Source: Mesorhizobium ventifaucium (lineage in GTDB: Bacteria > Pseudomonadota > Alphaproteobacteria > Rhizobiales > Rhizobiaceae). From it: a stretch of DNA of 64,000 nt. Position numbers and translations under genes: made by a program. The notes below the pieces were generated by a model. That model saw only the letters and a list, made by a program, of their open reading frames with translations. It made no database searches and had not been told where the DNA came from. This document shows, piece by piece, positions 1 to 8,294 of this stretch (positions are counted from its first letter, which is position 1; each line of letters starts with the position of its first letter). The DNA lies in the NCBI RefSeq assembly GCF_935822925.1, contig NZ_CAKXZS010000003.1:20214-84213 (forward strand), in the 5' to 3' direction.

Positions 1-71
1 GGCAGGACAACTGAAGACCCGCAAAATCATCCCGGTTCGGTTCAGCCGGCTCGAAACGGTCTAACGCCGTC

Positions 72-698
72 TCACGGCTGCTTCGCGTCCGCCCGATTGA
101 GCATCGCAATTGCGCGATTGATGCGTTGCAGCGCTGTGGCGTTTGCCACGAGCGCGTACAGGGCGAACCCGCCCGTCAGAATCCAGGGCGAAGCGGCGCC
201 CATGGCGGTCGCCAATCCGTCGGCGACCAACAGCACGCAAATGAACACCAGGCGTTCCATCCGTTCGAAGAAATCCGGCCATGCCTGGTTTTCTATAGGG
301 ATTTCGATCGCCGTCCGCGCCTTGGCGTAGCTGGTGAGGATACCGCCGGCGAATGCGAGCATGGCGATCGCCCACAGATCGGCGACCCAGCCTATAGCGG
401 CAAACACCGCAAATTCCTGATAACGATCGGCCATGGCGTCGAAATAGCCGCCCGCCTTGGTGCTCATATGTCTTCGACGGGCAACCGCCCCGTCGAGCGC
501 GTCGAAGGTGAAGGCAAACGCCAGGCAAAGGCCAAAGGCAAGGCTTGACTGGTGGTACAGATAGGCGGCGCACGACAGGGCGACGAGCACCAGCCCGCCT
601 GTTGTGACCTGGTTCGGGGTCATGCCGATCCCGATCAGCGGAGAGGCGGCTTGCTCCCATAGCGGGTCGATGCGACGTTTCATGAGACCGGAGATCAT
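72..698 (-). CDS. CDP-alcohol phosphatidyltransferase family membrane protein
   Basis: This 208-residue integral membrane enzyme should transfer a phosphatidyl group from a CDP-alcohol to a second alcohol in phospholipid synthesis at the inner membrane. The family signature is complete: D66-x2-D69-G70-x2-A73-R74-x8-G83-x3-D87-x3-D91, which binds the divalent metals and the CDP moiety. Several hydrophobic segments follow it. I chose the ATG at 698 because AGAGGAG lies nine bases upstream; an in-frame extension to about 782 has no such site. The neighbouring divergent gene is pgpA, which also acts in phosphatidylglycerol synthesis, so a phospholipid role fits. The exact alcohol substrate (glycerol phosphate, inositol or another) is not decided by the motif. 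Confidence 0.85.
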   Translation of the reverse strand: MISGLMKRRIDPLWEQAASPLIGIGMTPNQVTTGGLVLVALSCAAYLYHQSSLAFGLCLAFAFTFDALDGAVARRRHMSTKAGGYFDAMADRYQEFAVFAAIGWVADLWAIAMLAFAGGILTSYAKARTAIEIPIENQAWPDFFERMERLVFICVLLVADGLATAMGAASPWILTGGFALYALVANATALQRINRAIAMLNRADAKQP

Positions 699-832
699 GA
701 TGACTGGCTCCTCTGATGATGTCGTTCCGCGAAGCTTAACCGGCAAATTGTGGGTTCGTTCCAGCCCGTCGGCGCCGATCAAGGTGGTCAGCGCGATGCC
801 CGTCGTGTCCGCTGCCGCAAATCGATTGGCGG

Positions 833-976
833 TCTAAAGCGCGTCGCGGCTGAATGGATTCATGCAACGCGCTTTAAGTTCTTGTTGTTATGCATGTCGT
901 CATCGCAAAAACCGCTGCGCACCCTCGGGTCAGGACCAAGGTCAGGCCCGAGGGCATGCTTTTGCGCGACATGCAT
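833..976. repeat. Mosaic palindromic repeat, copy A
   Basis: This copy has two modules. The first is a hairpin whose arms are AAAGCGCGTCGC and its near complement ending in GCGCTTT. The second is a longer hairpin opening with ATGCATGTCG and closing with GCGACATGCAT. Inside the second lies an extra hairpin with arms CCCTCGGG and CCCGAGGG. The same blocks recur at 19854-19917 and 37641-37748 with parts missing, as in rhizobial RIME-type intergenic mosaic elements. It sits between two divergent phospholipid genes, so it also occupies their promoter region. Confidence 0.8.
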
Positions 977-1030
977 TTGCGGCGATTATAACGCATATTC
1001 GAAATTCACGGGAAAGCCGTCCGAAACGCC

Positions 1031-1504
1031 ATGCGTGAATTTCTGCCCAGGTTTGCTTACCTGCTCGCGACCTCTGCCGGCGCAGGATTATCTCCGCTAT
1101 GGCCGGGCACGGCCGGCGCGGGCGTCGGAGTGGCTGTTGCCGCGGTCCTGATACCTGCATCGCCTTGGCTGATCGTGATAGCCTATATGGCCCTATTCGC
1201 CGTGGGCGTATGGGCGTCGTCGCATGTCGTCTCCCATACAAGGACGGAGGATCCGCAGATCGTCGTCATTGACGAGACCTTCGGCACCGCCGCAACGCTT
1301 TCCATGCTGCCGCTCGACCCGGTCTGGTGGGCAGCAGGTTTCCTTGCTTTCCGGTTTTTCGACGTCGCCAAGCCTTGGCCTATCGGCGTCGTGCATGAGA
1401 AGGTAAGGGGCGGACTCGGCATCATGCTGGACGACGCGGCTGCGGCTGTGTTCGCCGGCGCGTTGCTGCTTTTGCTGAACGATTTGATTCAACATTTGCC
1501 GTAA
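1031..1504 (+). CDS. pgpA: Phosphatidylglycerophosphatase A
   Basis: PgpA removes the phosphate from phosphatidylglycerophosphate to give phosphatidylglycerol at the inner membrane. The 157-residue protein has the expected small size, with hydrophobic segments at the N-terminus, middle and C-terminus. The family blocks are present: a DPQIVVIDE block at residues 74-82, RFFDVAKPWP at 108-117 and GGLGIMLDD at 127-135, which carry the conserved acidic residues and the basic lysine. The gene stands alone on the plus strand, divergent from the CDP-alcohol phosphatidyltransferase. It is followed by paired hairpins that probably end transcription before the convergent aldolase gene. Confidence 0.92.
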   Translation: MREFLPRFAYLLATSAGAGLSPLWPGTAGAGVGVAVAAVLIPASPWLIVIAYMALFAVGVWASSHVVSHTRTEDPQIVVIDETFGTAATLSMLPLDPVWWAAGFLAFRFFDVAKPWPIGVVHEKVRGGLGIMLDDAAAAVFAGALLLLLNDLIQHLP

Positions 1505-1582
1505 CCTGCCACTGTCGAGCTTGATGCGGCCCAGCGGGAAAAAGCCCTGTCTCCACTAAAACCTGCCGGAGCAGCGCTAGGA

Positions 1583-1684
1583 GCATTTTGCAGCCAAGTG
1601 GAATCACTTGGCGTCGCAGAAATGCGGCTAAGACAAAATAGATAGAGCGGGATGGCCAGTTCAATTTGAACGCATCCCGCTCTA
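1583..1684. repeat. Paired palindromes between convergent genes, likely bidirectional terminator
   Basis: Two hairpins stand side by side between convergent pgpA and the aldolase gene. The first (1583-1625) nests a perfect stem CCAAGTG/CACTTGG at 1594-1611 inside GCATTT/AAATGC arms. The second has 12-bp perfect arms, TAGAGCGGGATG at 1643-1654 and its complement at 1673-1684. The right arm contains the TAG stop of the aldolase gene. The pairing is directly visible; a terminator role is inferred from position. Confidence 0.6.
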
Positions 1685-2374
1685 GACCGCAGCGTCGCGC
1701 GGCCGCGCCAAATCGTTCGTTCCCTCCGGATCCGGCGCTTGGCCATAGCTCATCTTCTTCATCTGCTCGATCACCCGCGCCATCTCCTCGTCCGAAAGAA
1801 CCGGCGGCTCGCCAAGGCTAAGCGCCTGGACATACATGCGCGACAGGGTTTCGACCTCGTTCGCCAGCCACAACGCCGCTTCCATGGTCTTGCCGAGCGA
1901 AATCTGGCCGTGCTGCCCGAGCAGGCAGGCGAGGCGATCCTTGAGTGCAACCAAGGCATTGTCGGACAAGGCCTGCGTGCCAAAGGTCGCGTAGCCCGCG
2001 CAGCGGATGGTGGTGCCGCCAGCCACTCCGGTCATATAGTGGAAGCTCGGGATCGTCTTGTGGTGGCAGGCCAGCGTCGTGGCGTAGAGCGAGTGGCAAT
2101 GCAGGACGACGTTGATCTCCTGCCGCTCCCTCAAAATGTCACGGTGGAAGCGCCACTCCGAGGAGGGCCGTCGCCCGACATAGGTACCGTCAAAGTCCAT
2201 CTCGACGATGTCTTCGGGCGTCATTGTTTCGTAAGGCAGCGACGAGGGCGTGATCAGGAAACCGTCGCTGCAGCGCACCGACAGGTTGCCGGCATTGCCC
2301 TGGTTGATACCGCTTGAGTTCATCCGGCGGCAAACATCCACCATCTCGCGGCGCAGAGCGCTGCCATCAGTCAT
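1682..2374 (-). CDS. Class II aldolase, L-fuculose-1-phosphate aldolase type
   Basis: This 230-residue enzyme should be a zinc-dependent aldolase that splits a ketose 1-phosphate into dihydroxyacetone phosphate and an aldehyde. Counted from the chosen start, E73, H92, H94 (in HCHS) and H155 (in GQHG) fall at the same numbers as the catalytic glutamate and zinc histidines of E. coli FucA. The start is the ATG at 2374, which overlaps the TGA of the upstream kinase in an ATGA junction; longer in-frame readings would run into the kinase gene. As last gene of the ABC sugar operon it probably performs the cleavage step. The length fits FucA/RhaD/AraD relatives. The true sugar phosphate is unknown. 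Confidence 0.85.
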   Translation of the reverse strand: MTDGSALRREMVDVCRRMNSSGINQGNAGNLSVRCSDGFLITPSSLPYETMTPEDIVEMDFDGTYVGRRPSSEWRFHRDILRERQEINVVLHCHSLYATTLACHHKTIPSFHYMTGVAGGTTIRCAGYATFGTQALSDNALVALKDRLACLLGQHGQISLGKTMEAALWLANEVETLSRMYVQALSLGEPPVLSDEEMARVIEQMKKMSYGQAPDPEGTNDLARPRDAAV

Positions 2375-3846
2375 CGATTGTTCCTTTTGCTGGTCTTGCC
2401 CTGTTGCAAGTTGTTTCGCTTCGCCAGTTCGCGCCACCGCTGTGCATAGGCTGCGAGCGCCTCACGATCGCCGGCAAAGGCAGTCGGCAGGCTGACTGCG
2501 ATGGGAGCCGGCGTGTCGCGAGTTTCATGTTCGCCAAGTAACGCCGCACCCGAAGCGGTGCCATAAGAGTCGAGGTTGTAGACCGTTTCGGCCTGTGGCC
2601 GCAGCGCGGCAACCAGCGTGGCGTAGAGCGGATCCCTCAAGAAGGTGCCATCCAATGCAACCAGCCCGTATTCGTTCAGCACATCGATACATTCCACCGT
2701 CAGCAGCGCGGCATAGAGCACTGCGAGCGCCTTGCGCTCAGCAGGGGTTTCTGCAGGCGGCCCATCAAACCCGCCGCGCCCAGCGCTGCCTGGAAACAGG
2801 CCGTCATCGTCGCCGAACGACGGCAATGCAAAGGTGCCGCGCTCAATCAGCAAGCTGACCAGCGCAGCGTCGGCCGTAGTTGCTTCTTGCCCCTGCCCTG
2901 CCACCCCCTGCCCTGCCACATGACTGAACTCTCGTCCGCCCATGGTCAAAACGCCGCCGACCGGGTGTCCTGTCACGTCGCTGTTCAAAACCATTCCGCG
3001 ATTTTCATCGAGTTGGTCGAGAGGTGTCGCCGCGCACATTCCGACAATCCAGGTTCCGGTAGAGATCACGCAGGCGTCGCGCATGCCTGCCGCCTGGTAG
3101 CGGTAGAGGTTCAGGCTGCTGTCGTGGCCGCCGGTCAGGACAGACAGCTTTTCCGGTATGCCGTGCCGGCGCGCCAGATCGTGCCGGATTGGCCCCAGCG
3201 TCTCCCAGGCCGGATGGAATGGTGGCATGAGGCGCTGCCACCCCTGCCCCGCCACAATGGGCGACCACTGCTTGCGCACATTGTTCCATAGATGGGACTG
3301 CGCCGAGAGGATCGTCGTTTCGGCCGATGGCACGCCCGACAGCCGCCAGGCCCAATATTGAGGCAAGCCCAGATACCACCGAGCCTGAGCGACGCGCTCC
3401 GGATCAACCTGCTGCATCCAGTACAGCTGGCGCGCCTGGTGGGCAGCCTTCAGCATGATCGCGCTGCCTCGATCGAAGAAATCGCCCGAAAGCGGCGCGT
3501 AGCCATCGCGAATTGCAGGCGGCAGGTCCTGCTCATAATCAATCATCGGCAGGGCGCAAGTCTCATCGGGATCTTGGTTCACCAGAACCCCTGCGGAGCC
3601 ATGTCCGGTGCCGACCACCTTTTCCAGCGGATGGTGTCGGCACAAAGTGGCGAGCGAGCCGAACAGCCAGTCGCCAATGGCGTTGAGATCGTGCTGCCGC
3701 CAAGGTGGACCGGGCCGCACTTCGTTATGGACAGAGAGGCTCTCCACGAGCACGCCGTCGAGCGTCATCGCGGAGAGCTTTACATTGGTCTTGCCGACAT
3801 CGAAGACGGCGATCCTTGCGCCGTCCGCCTTCTGCCCGTCACCCAT
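2371..3846 (-). CDS. FGGY-family carbohydrate kinase
   Basis: This 491-residue ATP-dependent sugar kinase probably phosphorylates the ketose made by the neighbouring epimerase. The N-terminal actin-like ATPase fold begins with FDVGKTNVK near residues 15-23, the phosphate-binding loop. A GGHDSS block and a later STGT segment mark the nucleotide side of the FGGY fold. The length matches the fuculokinase/rhamnulokinase group. The gene starts a few bases after the epimerase stop and overlaps the aldolase start by ATGA, so the three enzymes are translationally coupled. With a FucA-type aldolase downstream, phosphorylation at C1 is the natural inference, but the sequence does not prove the position or the sugar. 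Confidence 0.85.
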   Translation of the reverse strand: MGDGQKADGARIAVFDVGKTNVKLSAMTLDGVLVESLSVHNEVRPGPPWRQHDLNAIGDWLFGSLATLCRHHPLEKVVGTGHGSAGVLVNQDPDETCALPMIDYEQDLPPAIRDGYAPLSGDFFDRGSAIMLKAAHQARQLYWMQQVDPERVAQARWYLGLPQYWAWRLSGVPSAETTILSAQSHLWNNVRKQWSPIVAGQGWQRLMPPFHPAWETLGPIRHDLARRHGIPEKLSVLTGGHDSSLNLYRYQAAGMRDACVISTGTWIVGMCAATPLDQLDENRGMVLNSDVTGHPVGGVLTMGGREFSHVAGQGVAGQGQEATTADAALVSLLIERGTFALPSFGDDDGLFPGSAGRGGFDGPPAETPAERKALAVLYAALLTVECIDVLNEYGLVALDGTFLRDPLYATLVAALRPQAETVYNLDSYGTASGAALLGEHETRDTPAPIAVSLPTAFAGDREALAAYAQRWRELAKRNNLQQGKTSKRNNR

Positions 3847-3850
3847 CGTG

Positions 3851-4699
3851 TCAGATCAGACCGTATTGGCGAGCCTTGTTGCGCAGGAACGGCAAGCCAT
3901 TGCCCATCACTTCGGCCTCATCCTTCGCAACCGGCCGCCAGACCGAGAGGCCGTAGGAGACTTCCGGCGGCATGTTGATGAAGCTTTCCATGGCAAGTCC
4001 GCCCTTGAAGCCGATCGCCGCCAGCGTCGCGTAAATCTCGTCCCAGGGGCAGTTGCCGGTGCCTGGTGTGCCGCGATCGCTCTCGGACAAGTGGATGTAC
4101 TTCAGGTGATCGCGGGCGGCCAGAATGCCGTTGGCGGCCCCCTTCTCCTCGATGTTCATGTGGTAGGTGTCGAGATGAACAAAGATGTTGTCGGCCCCGA
4201 CTTTCTCGACCATCCAGACGGCCTGCGCGCCGGTATTGATCAAATGGTTCTCGTAGCGGTTCACCGCCTCGATTCCAAGCTCGATGCCGCGCTGCTTGGC
4301 GTGTCTGGCGGCGACGGTCAGCACATGCGCGATGTTGTCGTATTCCTTTTCGGTCGGTGGCAGGCCGGTGCGTTCGCCGATACCGCCGAAAATCACCCCG
4401 GAAAGCGCCAGCGCGCCCATTTCCGCAGTCTTGTCGATCGCCACTTCGAGATGTTCGATGGCGGCATCCGGGCGCACCGAGGCCCAGGCGCGCTCCGGCA
4501 GGCCGAGCGAGCAAACGGCAGGAAGATTGTGCTTTTCGAGCAGGGCGCGTGTGTGCGCGGCATCGACCGCCGGCGCGTTCAGAAGCGCGATCTCGATAAA
4601 GTCCATCCCGTATTTGACCGAAGCCGCGATCGCCTTCTCCGCGCCGGCCCGGTCCCAGTTCATCGTCCACATCGAGGTGTGGACCCCAAAACCATGCAT
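3851..4699 (-). CDS. Sugar epimerase of the D-tagatose/D-psicose 3-epimerase type (TIM barrel)
   Basis: This 282-residue xylose-isomerase-like TIM barrel most likely interconverts ketohexoses or ketopentoses at C3. The metal ligands of the D-tagatose 3-epimerase family are all present at E144 (in GIEAVNRYE), D177 (in HLDTYHMN), H203 (in YIHLSESDRG) and E238 (in AMESF). Each is offset by eight from the positions I recall for characterised family members. R209 in the DRG turn matches the substrate-binding arginine. The gene lies between the ABC permease and the FGGY kinase in one operon, so it probably handles the imported sugar directly. A GAGGGTGAG purine tract precedes the start. Hydroxypyruvate isomerase-like activity is a less likely alternative. 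Confidence 0.82.
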   Translation of the reverse strand: MHGFGVHTSMWTMNWDRAGAEKAIAASVKYGMDFIEIALLNAPAVDAAHTRALLEKHNLPAVCSLGLPERAWASVRPDAAIEHLEVAIDKTAEMGALALSGVIFGGIGERTGLPPTEKEYDNIAHVLTVAARHAKQRGIELGIEAVNRYENHLINTGAQAVWMVEKVGADNIFVHLDTYHMNIEEKGAANGILAARDHLKYIHLSESDRGTPGTGNCPWDEIYATLAAIGFKGGLAMESFINMPPEVSYGLSVWRPVAKDEAEVMGNGLPFLRNKARQYGLI

Positions 4700-4704
4700 C
4701 TAAC

Positions 4705-5700
4705 TCACCCTCTGTTTGTGTTTAGGAATTTGAGGCGCCCGGCAAGCCAGCGCAGGATCATCACCGTGATCATCAGGATGCCCCAGACTGCCGTCGCAAG
4801 ATGCTGGCTTGCGCCCATCAGATTGAGTCCCGAGGACAGAAGCTGGAGCACGACCAGCGCAACGAAGACCGGGATCACCCGACCGAAGCCGCCGAACGGA
4901 TTGACCCCGCCAAGGAAGCAGGCAAGCACGGTGATCAGCAGGTAAGACTCGCCGTGGCCGACTCGCACCGAATTGAAGCGCGCCAGCATGATGATGCCGG
5001 CGACCGCGCACATCGCACCGGACAATGTGTAGACGAGAACCTGCACCTTGCGCGTATTGATACCGGAATAGCGCGTGGCCTCGATATTGGAGCCTATCAT
5101 GTAGGTGTTGAAGCCTAGCTTCATGCGCGTCAGCAAGACGTGCCAGATCAGCACGCAAGCGATGAAGATGAGCAACGGCACCGGGATGCCAATAATCGAA
5201 CCGTAGCCGATCGGCGCCAGGAAGCCGGGAATGCCGGACACGTCGCCGCCGCGCGTCAGGAATTCGCCGAGACCGCGCAGGAAGATCATCATCGACAGCG
5301 AGACCAGGATCGGGTGAGCCTTGGTGTAGGCGATGACGAGCCCCATGATCAGCCCGCTCAGTGCTCCGACCGCGATGGCAAGGACCGAGCCAAGCACAAA
5401 GGCGCCGGTGCCCGCGTCGACGCCTCCCTGGCTTTGCAGTACCCAAGCCAGCGTCAGGCCGGCCATGTTGGCCGTGAAGGTGATGGCCAGGTTCAGGCCG
5501 CCGGTCAGGATCGGCAGCAGCATGGCGAGTGTGAGGAGGCCGAGTTCCGGCAGCTGGAAGGCGACGGATCCAAAGGTAGCGCGGGAAAGAAAGTTCGGCG
5601 CGGCAAACCCAAACACGATCATGACAGCTACGAACGCGGCAAACGGACCTGCAAGTTCGGGGCCGAGCGCGTTGCGGACGCGTTCAATCAAAACCGTCAT
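4705..5700 (-). CDS. Sugar ABC transporter permease (RbsC type), second subunit
   Basis: This 331-residue multi-spanning protein is one half of the channel of a ribose/xylose-type ABC importer in the inner membrane. It shows about eight to ten hydrophobic segments. The conserved cytoplasmic loop around GSNIEATRYSGIN is the permease motif that contacts the ATPase. The ATG at 5700 overlaps the TGA of the first permease; any longer reading would be an out-of-frame extension over that gene. The next gene downstream, the epimerase, follows after five bases. It pairs with the permease at 5697-6698. Confidence 0.9.
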   Translation of the reverse strand: MTVLIERVRNALGPELAGPFAAFVAVMIVFGFAAPNFLSRATFGSVAFQLPELGLLTLAMLLPILTGGLNLAITFTANMAGLTLAWVLQSQGGVDAGTGAFVLGSVLAIAVGALSGLIMGLVIAYTKAHPILVSLSMMIFLRGLGEFLTRGGDVSGIPGFLAPIGYGSIIGIPVPLLIFIACVLIWHVLLTRMKLGFNTYMIGSNIEATRYSGINTRKVQVLVYTLSGAMCAVAGIIMLARFNSVRVGHGESYLLITVLACFLGGVNPFGGFGRVIPVFVALVVLQLLSSGLNLMGASQHLATAVWGILMITVMILRWLAGRLKFLNTNRG

Positions 5701-6698
5701 GAGTGCACCCGTCGGCTTTTCAGGAACGGCACCAGGCGTTCGATGCTGGTGTTCGAAAGCGTGATTGCGGCAAGAATGATGGCGCCGACGATCATCTTGA
5801 ACGCGAAAGGCGACACGCCCATCAAATTTAGTCCGTTCTGGGTAATCGAGACCAACAGAACGCCCAGAATGCAGCCGAGCACGCTGCCCTTGCCGCCGCC
5901 GAGCCGCGCACCGCCAAGGACCACGGCTGCCAGGACGTCGAGTTCGCGCCCATAAAGGGCATTCGGCACAACCTCCTGCGCGTAATGCGCTTGGACGAGA
6001 CCGGCGATACCCGCCATCAGGCCAAGCCAGCCGAAGGCGATAAATTGCATGGCACCGATATTGACGCCGAAGCGGCGCGCGCCCTCCGGGTTGTCGCCAA
6101 ATGCGTAGAGTTGGCGGCCAGTGGTGGTGCGCGTGATCAACGCCCAGGTAGCAAACACGCATATGGCCATAATGAGAACAGGCAGGGTGATCTCCGCCCA
6201 GGTCCCGTCAGCCATCTCTCGCTCGAACAGCACGACGCGAGTGGTGAGCCAGTCCGGCAGGTTGTAGATCGACACGCCGCCTGTGAAAAACATCAGCAAG
6301 CCGAAGAAAATGTTGAAAGTCGAAATCGTGGCGACGATCGAGATGATCCTGAACCCGTGGATCAGGAAGGCGTTGATGCAGCCCAACGCGACGCCCAATA
6401 CGCCAGCGATGATGAAGCCGACAATCCAATTCCCGCCGCCGATCCAGCCGAGGACGGTCGCGGTCAGATATTGCACAACGGAGGCAGCAACCGCGAAGGA
6501 GATGTCGATGCCGCCGGCGATCAGCACGACCAGCAGGCCAACGGCGAAGATGATGTTGACCGAGCTGGTGTTCAGAAGGTCAAACGCGTTGCCGAGGGTG
6601 AAGAACCGGTCCGTCGCGAACGAAAGGAAGACGCAGATGACGGCGATAACGGCGAGCAAAGCCAGTTCCGTTGCGTGGGAGCGGACAAACCTACGCAT
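5697..6698 (-). CDS. Sugar ABC transporter permease (RbsC type), first subunit
   Basis: This 333-residue integral membrane permease forms the translocation channel with its neighbour. It has many hydrophobic segments, and the cytoplasmic loop with FGDNPEGARRFGVN is the coupling motif typical of RbsC-like permeases. I chose the ATG at 6698, eight bases inside the end of the ATPase gene, because the protein then opens with a short basic stretch and the first membrane segment. A longer in-frame reading lies wholly within the ATPase coding region. The 3' end overlaps the second permease by ATGA. Confidence 0.9.
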   Translation of the reverse strand: MRRFVRSHATELALLAVIAVICVFLSFATDRFFTLGNAFDLLNTSSVNIIFAVGLLVVLIAGGIDISFAVAASVVQYLTATVLGWIGGGNWIVGFIIAGVLGVALGCINAFLIHGFRIISIVATISTFNIFFGLLMFFTGGVSIYNLPDWLTTRVVLFEREMADGTWAEITLPVLIMAICVFATWALITRTTTGRQLYAFGDNPEGARRFGVNIGAMQFIAFGWLGLMAGIAGLVQAHYAQEVVPNALYGRELDVLAAVVLGGARLGGGKGSVLGCILGVLLVSITQNGLNLMGVSPFAFKMIVGAIILAAITLSNTSIERLVPFLKSRRVHS

Positions 6699-8205
6699 AG
6701 ACCGCCTCCTCGATCGCCTGGAGGGTCGTAGCGCCCGGCGTAAATTCGCCGACAATGCGCCCCTGGGCCATCTGCAGCACACGGTCCGCGTTGAAATAGA
6801 CTTCAGGCACCTCGTCCGAGATCAGGATAATGGCCAGGCCGCTGTCCGCCAGCTTGGAAACGATTTCGAAAATGCCGGCGCGCGCGCCGACATCGACGCC
6901 CACCGTCGGTGCGTCGAGGATAAGCAGCTTCGGGTCGGTCGCCAGCCATTTTGCAATGGCGACACGTTGCTGATTTCCCCCTGACAGGGTCGAGATCGCG
7001 TCGTCCTGCTTTCCGATCCTGACCCCGAGATCCCTTATCCAGCGATTGACCAGAGATCGCTTGCGATCGCTCGAAATGAAACCGCCTGAAAGGACCTTGT
7101 CCAGCGAGGCGATGACCATGTTGTCGGCGATTGCCTGGGGCTGAATGAGACCGAGCGACAGCCGGTCCTCCGAAAGGTAGGCGACGCCGGCGGCGATCGC
7201 GTCACGGTTGGAACCGAAGCGAACGGTTTTGCCATCCAGGACGACAGAGCCCGATTTCGGCTTGCGCATGCCAAACAATGTCAGCGCCAATTCGGTGCGC
7301 CCTGCCCCGAGCAACCCGGTGATGCCGAGCGTCTCGCCGCGCCGGACCGTCAAGGACACGTCCTCGAATTCGCCGGGCCGCGACAGTCGCTCGACCTCAA
7401 GCATGGCCGGGCTCCTGCTCAAATCCCGATGCAGGACGGAATAGTCGAAGGTCTTGCCCGTCATCAACTCGGTGATGCGCGACTGGGTCAGGCCTTTGGT
7501 TGGATAGACGCCAACCAGGGCGCCGTCGCGCAGCACGGTGACGCGGCTGGAGATTTCAAGAACCTCCGCCAGGCGATGACTGACGAACACTACGGCAACG
7601 CCCGACGCCGACAGATTGCGCACAATGTCCAGCAGATAGTCGGTTTCGGATTGGGTCAGCGACGCCGTCGGCTCGTCCATGAAGACGAGCTTTGCCTCGC
7701 CGACGAGGGCGCGCGCGATTGCTACGATCTGCCGCTGTGCGATGGGAAAGTGGTGGAGTGCCAGATCGACATCGAAGGCAACACCAAGACGTTGCAAGGC
7801 GTTGATCGCGACACGGCGCATCTCGGCATAATTCACCAGCCGCGGCCAGCGGCCGATGACGGTCTGGAACGCGATATTTTCGGCGACAGTCATCTCGGGA
7901 AACAGAGCGAGGTCCTGCCAGATGACCTGAATTCCGCTGGCCTGCGCCGTAACCGGCGACATATGGGAGTAGCTCTGCCCATCATAGTCGATCACGGCGC
8001 CCGCCTCGGGCTTGTACACACCTGTAATGACCTTGATCAGCGTGCTCTTGCCGGAGCCGTTCTCGCCGGCAAGACAATGCACCTCGCCCGGCAGCACCTC
8101 AAAGCTGACGTTCTTCAGCGCCTTCACGCCGCCGAACGTCATATTGACGTTGCGGAGCGACAGCAGCGGCCGTGGTGCGGCGCCATCGAGTGCCTGATCA
8201 GCCAT
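6691..8205 (-). CDS. Sugar ABC transporter ATP-binding protein with two nucleotide-binding domains
   Basis: This 504-residue protein energises import of a monosaccharide. It has the tandem ABC domains usual for RbsA/XylG proteins. The first contains Walker A GENGSGKST at residues 47-55, Walker B followed by DEPTAS, and a degenerate signature where LSGGQ is expected (FPIAQRQ). The second has the divergent P-loop GLLGAGRTE and a canonical signature LSGGNQQ. Such asymmetry is normal for the family. I prefer the ATG at 8205; an upstream TTG at 8238 is possible but poorly placed. The gene follows the binding-protein gene after a strong hairpin and overlaps the first permease by eight bases. Confidence 0.9.
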   Translation of the reverse strand: MADQALDGAAPRPLLSLRNVNMTFGGVKALKNVSFEVLPGEVHCLAGENGSGKSTLIKVITGVYKPEAGAVIDYDGQSYSHMSPVTAQASGIQVIWQDLALFPEMTVAENIAFQTVIGRWPRLVNYAEMRRVAINALQRLGVAFDVDLALHHFPIAQRQIVAIARALVGEAKLVFMDEPTASLTQSETDYLLDIVRNLSASGVAVVFVSHRLAEVLEISSRVTVLRDGALVGVYPTKGLTQSRITELMTGKTFDYSVLHRDLSRSPAMLEVERLSRPGEFEDVSLTVRRGETLGITGLLGAGRTELALTLFGMRKPKSGSVVLDGKTVRFGSNRDAIAAGVAYLSEDRLSLGLIQPQAIADNMVIASLDKVLSGGFISSDRKRSLVNRWIRDLGVRIGKQDDAISTLSGGNQQRVAIAKWLATDPKLLILDAPTVGVDVGARAGIFEIVSKLADSGLAIILISDEVPEVYFNADRVLQMAQGRIVGEFTPGATTLQAIEEAVYA

Positions 8206-8247
8206 CGAGTCGAAACCTGGATCCAATCGCGTTTGCAATCCTGCAGC

Positions 8248-8271
8248 CGGGCCGGCTCGAGGCCGGGCCCG
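8248..8271 (-). other. Intergenic hairpin between binding-protein and ATPase genes
   Basis: The arms CGGGCC (8248-8253) and GGCCCG (8266-8271) enclose an inner GGC/GCC pairing. Stem-loops here commonly stabilise the 5' binding-protein message or partly terminate transcription, giving more binding protein than membrane components. The pairing is seen; the role is inferred. Confidence 0.5.
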
Positions 8272-8294
8272 ACTGCCATTAGCCTTGGGAGGCT

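Noticed and set aside
3608..4945. 445-codon open frame antisense to the epimerase and kinase genes
   Set aside because: It spans the boundary of two motif-verified minus-strand genes and encodes no recognisable domain.
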